From Chlorobium sp. (GTDB lineage: Bacteria; Bacteroidota; Chlorobiia; Chlorobiales; Chlorobiaceae), in NCBI GenBank assembly GCA_028282595.1, contig JANQHQ010000030.1:1-64000 (forward strand): a stretch of DNA of 64,000 nt, in the 5' to 3' direction. The notes under the pieces are model-generated. The model worked only from the letters and a program-made list of their open reading frames with translations. It was not told the DNA's origin and did not search any database. This document shows positions 59,894 through 64,000 of this stretch, one piece after another. A program made the position numbers and the translations under genes. Each line of letters opens with the position of its first letter. Within the stretch, counting starts at the first letter, position 1.

Positions 59894-61032
59894 AGGTCAT
59901 CATCGGCATACCCTGCCTGTTTCGGGGCGGGACCGAGATGCAGACGCTCTACCTTGCGCGTGCACTGGTCGAGGGGGGGCACGAGGTCGAGGTCGTCTCT
60001 TATTTCGAGCACGACCCCGAGGTGGTGGGAGAGTTCGAGGCGTCGGGCTCCGCGGTCGCCCTGATGAACCTTGAACGGAATATCGGGGTTCCGGCAATCA
60101 TCGGCAGTCTCAGGACCTACTTTGCCGGCCGCCGGCCCGATGTCGTGCATGTTCAGTACATGGCTCCGGGATCGCTTCCCGTGATCGCCGCCCGGCTGGC
60201 AGGGGTGGAGAAGGTTCTCGCCACGGTTCATCAGCCCTTTACGAGAGGACACGGAAAACACGCCATGATACTCCTGCGTTTCTCCGCCCTGTTGTGCAAT
60301 CATTTTCTTGCCGTTTCCGCTGTCGCCGAACGTTCGTGGTTCGGTGCAAGCGCCGCCGGGAGCATCCCCGCGGCCACCGGCAAGCATCCCCGCCACTTCA
60401 CCCTGCATAACACGGTCGACGTGGCGGAAGTCGAGAGGCTCGTATCGGAATCCCCGGGGAGCCGCCTTGGCGCGGCCGCCGACCTGGAGGACGGATTTGT
60501 TTTCGGTTACGTCGGGCGCGTGAGGTACGAAAAAGGGCTGGATATCCTGCTCGATGCTTTTGCCGCCGTGACTGCAAATCGCCATGCCGTACAGTTGCTC
60601 GTGGTCGGTGACGGGCCCGATCTGGCCGTGCTGAAGGAGCGGTATGAAAAGGAGAGTTGGTGGTGGAAAGTGCTGTTCGCCGGGCCGCAGTCATGGGAAG
60701 ACGCGATAAGGCATTTCTCGTTGATGGACTCGGTCGTGGTTCCGTCGCGTTTCGAGGGATTCGGGCTCACGGCAATCGAGGCCATGGCAGCGGCCCGCCC
60801 GGTCATCGCGAGCGATACCGGGGGCCTTGGTGAGATTATCGCCCATGAAAAGACCGGGATGCTCTTCGCAAACGGGTGTGTCGGGGAACTGGGCGAGGCC
60901 ATGACGAAGCTTCTGGATGACGATTCACTGCGCCGGCGGCTGGCCGCCGGCGCGAGAAAGCGCGCCGGCGTTTTCGATGTCGGTTCATACAATGAAAAAG
61001 TCATTTCGTTCTACAGGAGTCTGGAGAGATGA
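59890..61032 (+). CDS. Family 4 glycosyltransferase
   Basis: 380 residues, GT-B. IIGIPCLFRGGTEMQTLYLARALVEGGHEVEVV (in parts) opens the acceptor domain; FGYVGRVRYEKGLDILLDAF and PSRFEGFGLTAIEAMAAARPVIAS form the donor site. ATG 59890 overlaps the previous stop and GAAAGG precedes it; the longer frame upstream lies inside the acyltransferase gene. It overlaps the membrane-protein gene by 4 bases, so three genes are coupled in a row. Confidence 0.9.
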   Translation: MKVIIGIPCLFRGGTEMQTLYLARALVEGGHEVEVVSYFEHDPEVVGEFEASGSAVALMNLERNIGVPAIIGSLRTYFAGRRPDVVHVQYMAPGSLPVIAARLAGVEKVLATVHQPFTRGHGKHAMILLRFSALLCNHFLAVSAVAERSWFGASAAGSIPAATGKHPRHFTLHNTVDVAEVERLVSESPGSRLGAAADLEDGFVFGYVGRVRYEKGLDILLDAFAAVTANRHAVQLLVVGDGPDLAVLKERYEKESWWWKVLFAGPQSWEDAIRHFSLMDSVVVPSRFEGFGLTAIEAMAAARPVIASDTGGLGEIIAHEKTGMLFANGCVGELGEAMTKLLDDDSLRRRLAAGARKRAGVFDVGSYNEKVISFYRSLER

Positions 61033-62207
61033 AAAACAGGGATATGTATGGATTTTATTCGGTGATGTTCCTGGTGCTGACGATACAGTACGTCCGGCCC
61101 TTCATTCCGTTCCTGCCGCAGACTTTCGCCGGCTTTACCTGGACGGGTTGGGGGTGGGTGGTGATGCTTTTGGCGACGATCTACTATTTTGTCAAAAACC
61201 CGAGGTACAGCTTTCCCATATGGTTCTGGATTCCCTGGTTGATCTACCTCTTCGGCTACCTTCTTTTCGACGGTTCCCTGGCCGGACTGCAGCTTTCGCT
61301 GCAGTACGCTCTGCCGATATTCGTCGGCGTCGTCGCTTCCGGATTCACTTACGGCGAAGAGGAGTACCATTGGCTCTTCAAATGGCTGGTTACGATCGCC
61401 ACGGTTATCGCCGTTTTTTTTATCGTGGGGCATTTTCTCGATTTCTACAGGCCGGGGTGGGCTCCGACGGTTATTTTTCTTTCGGTTCCGGCAACCGTTG
61501 TTCTCGGGGTGTACTTCCTGACGAAGAAAATCAAGTTCCTGCTGTTGTTCTGTGTTTTTTTTCTGGTTCCCTTCCTGCTTGTCACGCGCATGGCGCTGGC
61601 TGCGTTTGCCGGGGTTCTGTTGCTGCATTTCGCCAACAGACGCATGCTTTCAAGGGTTTTCGCCGGAGTTCTCACGGCTGTTTTTCTGCTTCTTGCATTC
61701 AATTCAAAGGGATTTCAGGAGAAAACGTTTTTTGAAGGGGAAGGGGCGCTCTCGGATATTTCGATCAACTATTACGAGGCCGACAGCGGGATAATGAATA
61801 CGAGCGGAAGAGCTATTTTTTACCGTTATTTTGAACAGGGATTGCGCGAAGCGCCCCTTTTCGGGAACGGTCCGAGGAGTGATTTCCGTATCATGCGCTC
61901 ATTCACCGAGCTGAATGAAACGCATAACGATTATCTCTCGATCCGGTACAACTACGGCTATGTCGGTCTTGTGTTGATTCTTGCAGGATTTCTCGGGTCG
62001 TTTCTTGCGGTTTATGACAGATACCGTTTGTTCAAGCGTCTGGGCGCCCCCTACGGGTTTTTGGCCGCAGCCATCGCGTTGACGCTTTTTGTCCCGTTTC
62101 TGCTGTTCATGTATTCGGACAATATCCTGAAGTACACGATTTTTTTCCCGAACATGTTCTTCGCTGTCATGGGGATTGTTTTTGCAAAAAAGGAAAACGT
62201 GTTTTAG
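61029..62207 (+). CDS. O-antigen polymerase/ligase-like membrane protein
   Basis: 392 residues, about ten to twelve membrane helices. The large periplasmic loop near residues 240-310 contains GRAIFYRYFEQGLREAPLFGNGPRS and LNETHNDYLSIRYNYGYVGLVLI (in parts), matching the Wzy_C signature (G-x-G, then H-N-x-x-L). It would polymerise repeat units or ligate the glycan to its carrier. Overlaps the upstream glycosyltransferase by 4 bases. Polymerase versus ligase cannot be decided from sequence. Confidence 0.82.
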   Translation: MKNRDMYGFYSVMFLVLTIQYVRPFIPFLPQTFAGFTWTGWGWVVMLLATIYYFVKNPRYSFPIWFWIPWLIYLFGYLLFDGSLAGLQLSLQYALPIFVGVVASGFTYGEEEYHWLFKWLVTIATVIAVFFIVGHFLDFYRPGWAPTVIFLSVPATVVLGVYFLTKKIKFLLLFCVFFLVPFLLVTRMALAAFAGVLLLHFANRRMLSRVFAGVLTAVFLLLAFNSKGFQEKTFFEGEGALSDISINYYEADSGIMNTSGRAIFYRYFEQGLREAPLFGNGPRSDFRIMRSFTELNETHNDYLSIRYNYGYVGLVLILAGFLGSFLAVYDRYRLFKRLGAPYGFLAAAIALTLFVPFLLFMYSDNILKYTIFFPNMFFAVMGIVFAKKENVF

Positions 62208-62215
62208 AGCGATCC

Positions 62216-63148
62216 ATGAAAATATCGGCAATCGTTCCTCTCTACAACAAAAGGGACACCATAGAAAAAGCGATAGATTCGATAACCGGTCAGGCCCTGA
62301 AGCCTGTCGAGATCATCGTTGTCAACGACGGTTCGACCGATGGTTCCGAAAGCGTCGTGGAGGCGATGGGTGTAGAGGAGCTTCGGCTGGTTACCCAGGA
62401 GAACGCGGGAGTGTCGGCGGCCCGTAACAGGGGGGTCCGGGAAGCGGGATGCGACTGGGTCGCGTTTCTGGACGGAGACGATGAATGGCTGCCGGGTTTT
62501 CTGGCGACCATCGCGGACATGCATGAAAAGTTTCCCGGTTTCGATCTGTACGCGACATCGTATCTTTCGGGTGACCATCTCGGAAACAGGAGCGAGATAC
62601 CGCTCGAGCGTATTCCCTTTGCGGGGGATTGCGGAATTCTGGACAACTACTTTGAAGTGGCTTCGTATTCCGCTCCTCCCATATGGTCGTCCGCGCTCTG
62701 CATAAGAAAAGAGGCCCTTCTGGCGATCGGGGGCTTTCCCGGCGGCGTCAGGGCCGGAGAGGATCTGATGACCTGGGCGCGGCTCGCCGCGCGGAAATTC
62801 CCCGTCTACTCGCTTCAGCCCGGAGCGATTTTCTGGAAAGACAAGGCCCATACCTACGAAGACCGTCCGAAAAGAGTTCCCGACCAGGACGATCCTGTCG
62901 GTAAGGCTCTCGAGGAGCTCAAGTGTGACGCCGGTATGACCACCCCGTTCATCGACCGTTACATTGCGTTGTGGCACAAGATGCGGGCTTCGGTCTATCT
63001 CAGGCTCGGTATGAAGAAACGGGCGTTCAAAGAGGCCCTGACCAGTCTGCGCCACGATCCTTTCAATGCAAAGGTGATGGCCTACATGCTGCTGTGCGTT
63101 CTGCCGAAGCCGTTGATCGGCAAGGTTTTCCAACGTTTCGGACAATAG
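62216..63148 (+). CDS. Family 2 glycosyltransferase
   Basis: 310 residues, GT-A. MKISAIVPLYNKRDTIEKAIDSI, IIVVNDGSTDGSE, RNRGVREAGCDWVAFLDGDDEW (metal-binding D-x-D) are canonical. GVRAGEDLMTWARLA is the ED motif of the active site. It lies 8 bases after the O-antigen gene on the same strand. Specificity unknown. Confidence 0.92.
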   Translation: MKISAIVPLYNKRDTIEKAIDSITGQALKPVEIIVVNDGSTDGSESVVEAMGVEELRLVTQENAGVSAARNRGVREAGCDWVAFLDGDDEWLPGFLATIADMHEKFPGFDLYATSYLSGDHLGNRSEIPLERIPFAGDCGILDNYFEVASYSAPPIWSSALCIRKEALLAIGGFPGGVRAGEDLMTWARLAARKFPVYSLQPGAIFWKDKAHTYEDRPKRVPDQDDPVGKALEELKCDAGMTTPFIDRYIALWHKMRASVYLRLGMKKRAFKEALTSLRHDPFNAKVMAYMLLCVLPKPLIGKVFQRFGQ

Positions 63149-63156
63149 CTTCCGCC

Positions 63157-64000
63157 ATGGTGAGAAAAGTTGCGATAGCTCATACCGATTTCAGGCTCTA
63201 CTGGCCGTCGAGGCTGTCGGCGTTGCATCGCTGTCTCGGCGAAAGCGGGATCGAGCTTTCGGTAATTGAAATATCGGGGAAGGGATCTCCCTACAGTTTC
63301 GATACGTCGGAACGCAGGGCCGGTCCGCAATGGCGGCAGTTGTTCGAGGACCGGCCGATCGAGGACATAGGGCCGGGGGAAGCCTTTGCCGCGGTTCTGA
63401 AGCGGCTCGAGGAGATTCAGCCCGACCTCGTTCTTTCAGGGGCGATAGCTTTTCCGTCCGGCGCCGCCGCGGTGCACTGGGGCATCGCGCGCAAAAGGCC
63501 CGTCGTGGTTTTCGACAACGCCAGGATCGAGGATGTTCCGAGGTCGCGGCTGGTTGACTGGGTAAAGCGGCAGGTCTACAGCCATGTCGACGCCATGGTC
63601 ATTCCGGCCCCTTCCCACCGAGCGTCCTTCGAATATTTCGGTTTTGCGCCGCCGCAGCTCTTTTTCGGCATCAACTGCATCGACAACGCCTTTTTCTCCC
63701 GGCCGGAGCCGTGCGAACGTCCTGCCGTGCCCGGTATGTCCGACGGAGAGCGGTATTTTCTCGCAGTCGGACGTCAGGTTGAAAAAAAGAACTGGTCGCT
63801 TCTCCTCGATGCGTTCAGGGCGGTCGCGGATAATCCCGCGCTCGGAGGATGGCACCTGCTGTTCATCGGCGACGGGCCGGATCGCGAAAAGCTCGTTTCA
63901 GGCGCCGGGGAACTCGCCGGCCGGCGCGTGCATTTCCTTCCTTTCAAGAACCAGCAGGAACTGGTCGGCTATTACAGGAACGCCGGAGCCCTGGTGCTTC
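63157..64000 (+). CDS. GT-B glycosyltransferase, truncated by the window edge
   Basis: 281 codons are visible and the frame stays open to the end of the window. It starts ATG GTG AGA (MVRKVAIAHTDFRLYWPSRL) 8 bases after the previous stop. The linker and donor domain begin YFLAVGRQVEKKNWSLLLDAF, then WHLLFIGDGPDREKLV and VHFLPFKNQQELVGYYRNAG, as in group 1 glycosyltransferases. The E-x7-E region is beyond the window. It continues the glycan operon. Confidence 0.85.
   Translation, partial: MVRKVAIAHTDFRLYWPSRLSALHRCLGESGIELSVIEISGKGSPYSFDTSERRAGPQWRQLFEDRPIEDIGPGEAFAAVLKRLEEIQPDLVLSGAIAFPSGAAAVHWGIARKRPVVVFDNARIEDVPRSRLVDWVKRQVYSHVDAMVIPAPSHRASFEYFGFAPPQLFFGINCIDNAFFSRPEPCERPAVPGMSDGERYFLAVGRQVEKKNWSLLLDAFRAVADNPALGGWHLLFIGDGPDREKLVSGAGELAGRRVHFLPFKNQQELVGYYRNAGALVL

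Overview
The window reads as a chromosomal segment of a green sulfur bacterium (Chlorobiaceae). The strongest pointers are the crtC-petC-petB order, in which a carotenoid 1,2-hydratase sits directly upstream of a Rieske protein and a cytochrome b. That cytochrome b has a long N-terminal extension and b6-type haem spacing, and no cytochrome c1 gene lies beside it. sucD (reverse TCA cycle) and the overall GC-rich, dense, mostly housekeeping content fit. The genus is not resolved; no rRNA is present, and the organism call rests on gene content and order recalled from the family.

Layout. 1-8.7 kb: sucD, an outer-membrane barrel, a Wzx-type flippase, a sigma/anti-sigma/periplasmic-sensor trio, a methyltransferase, a DCC-family protein and a phosphohexomutase. 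8.9-13.7 kb: lpxB and a molybdate locus (modA, a di-Mop protein, modB, modC) with a ModE-like operator in front of modA; two small mobile elements are inserted between mop and modB. 14-31 kb: housekeeping genes (ispH, ychF, cmk, rpsA, era, rodA, mtaB, apt, nhaD, an HU/IHF gene, ftsH, gltX). 31.4-37.5 kb: an apparent ribosomal-peptide (RiPP) biosynthesis locus. 37.6-45 kb: tRNA-Phe, crtC, petC, petB and a 1,210-residue GH13-type glycosidase. 45.4-64 kb: a long exopolysaccharide/surface-glycan locus (SLBB protein, Wzc-type tyrosine kinase, WecA-like initiator, gmd and fcl for GDP-L-fucose, many glycosyltransferases, an ABC flippase, an O-antigen polymerase/ligase), which runs off the right edge.

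The most novel item is the RiPP locus. A PqqD-type recognition protein, a radical SAM/SPASM enzyme, an HPr-kinase-like protein, an S26-type peptidase, an ABC exporter and a nucleotidyltransferase overlap or nearly abut in one transcription unit. It is followed by a separate 69-codon gene with its own promoter-like motif and terminator, which looks like the precursor peptide. The kinase and nucleotidyltransferase are the tailoring pair known from some lasso-peptide clusters, but no lasso cyclase is present; a radical SAM enzyme takes its place.

The intergenic space carries two families of non-coding mobile repeats. Family 1 (about 55-180 bp) has GGGCACCTCTA-type terminal inverted repeats and, in two copies, perfect 4-bp target duplications; one copy supplies a stop codon to mop and another a ribosome-binding site to modB. 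Family 2 (about 200-300 bp) has CCTGAATAATTCA ends. One probable member holds a tandem array of hairpins whose stems differ in sequence but keep pairing. Other regulatory signals are a sigma-54 promoter match in front of the glycan operon and several strong terminators.
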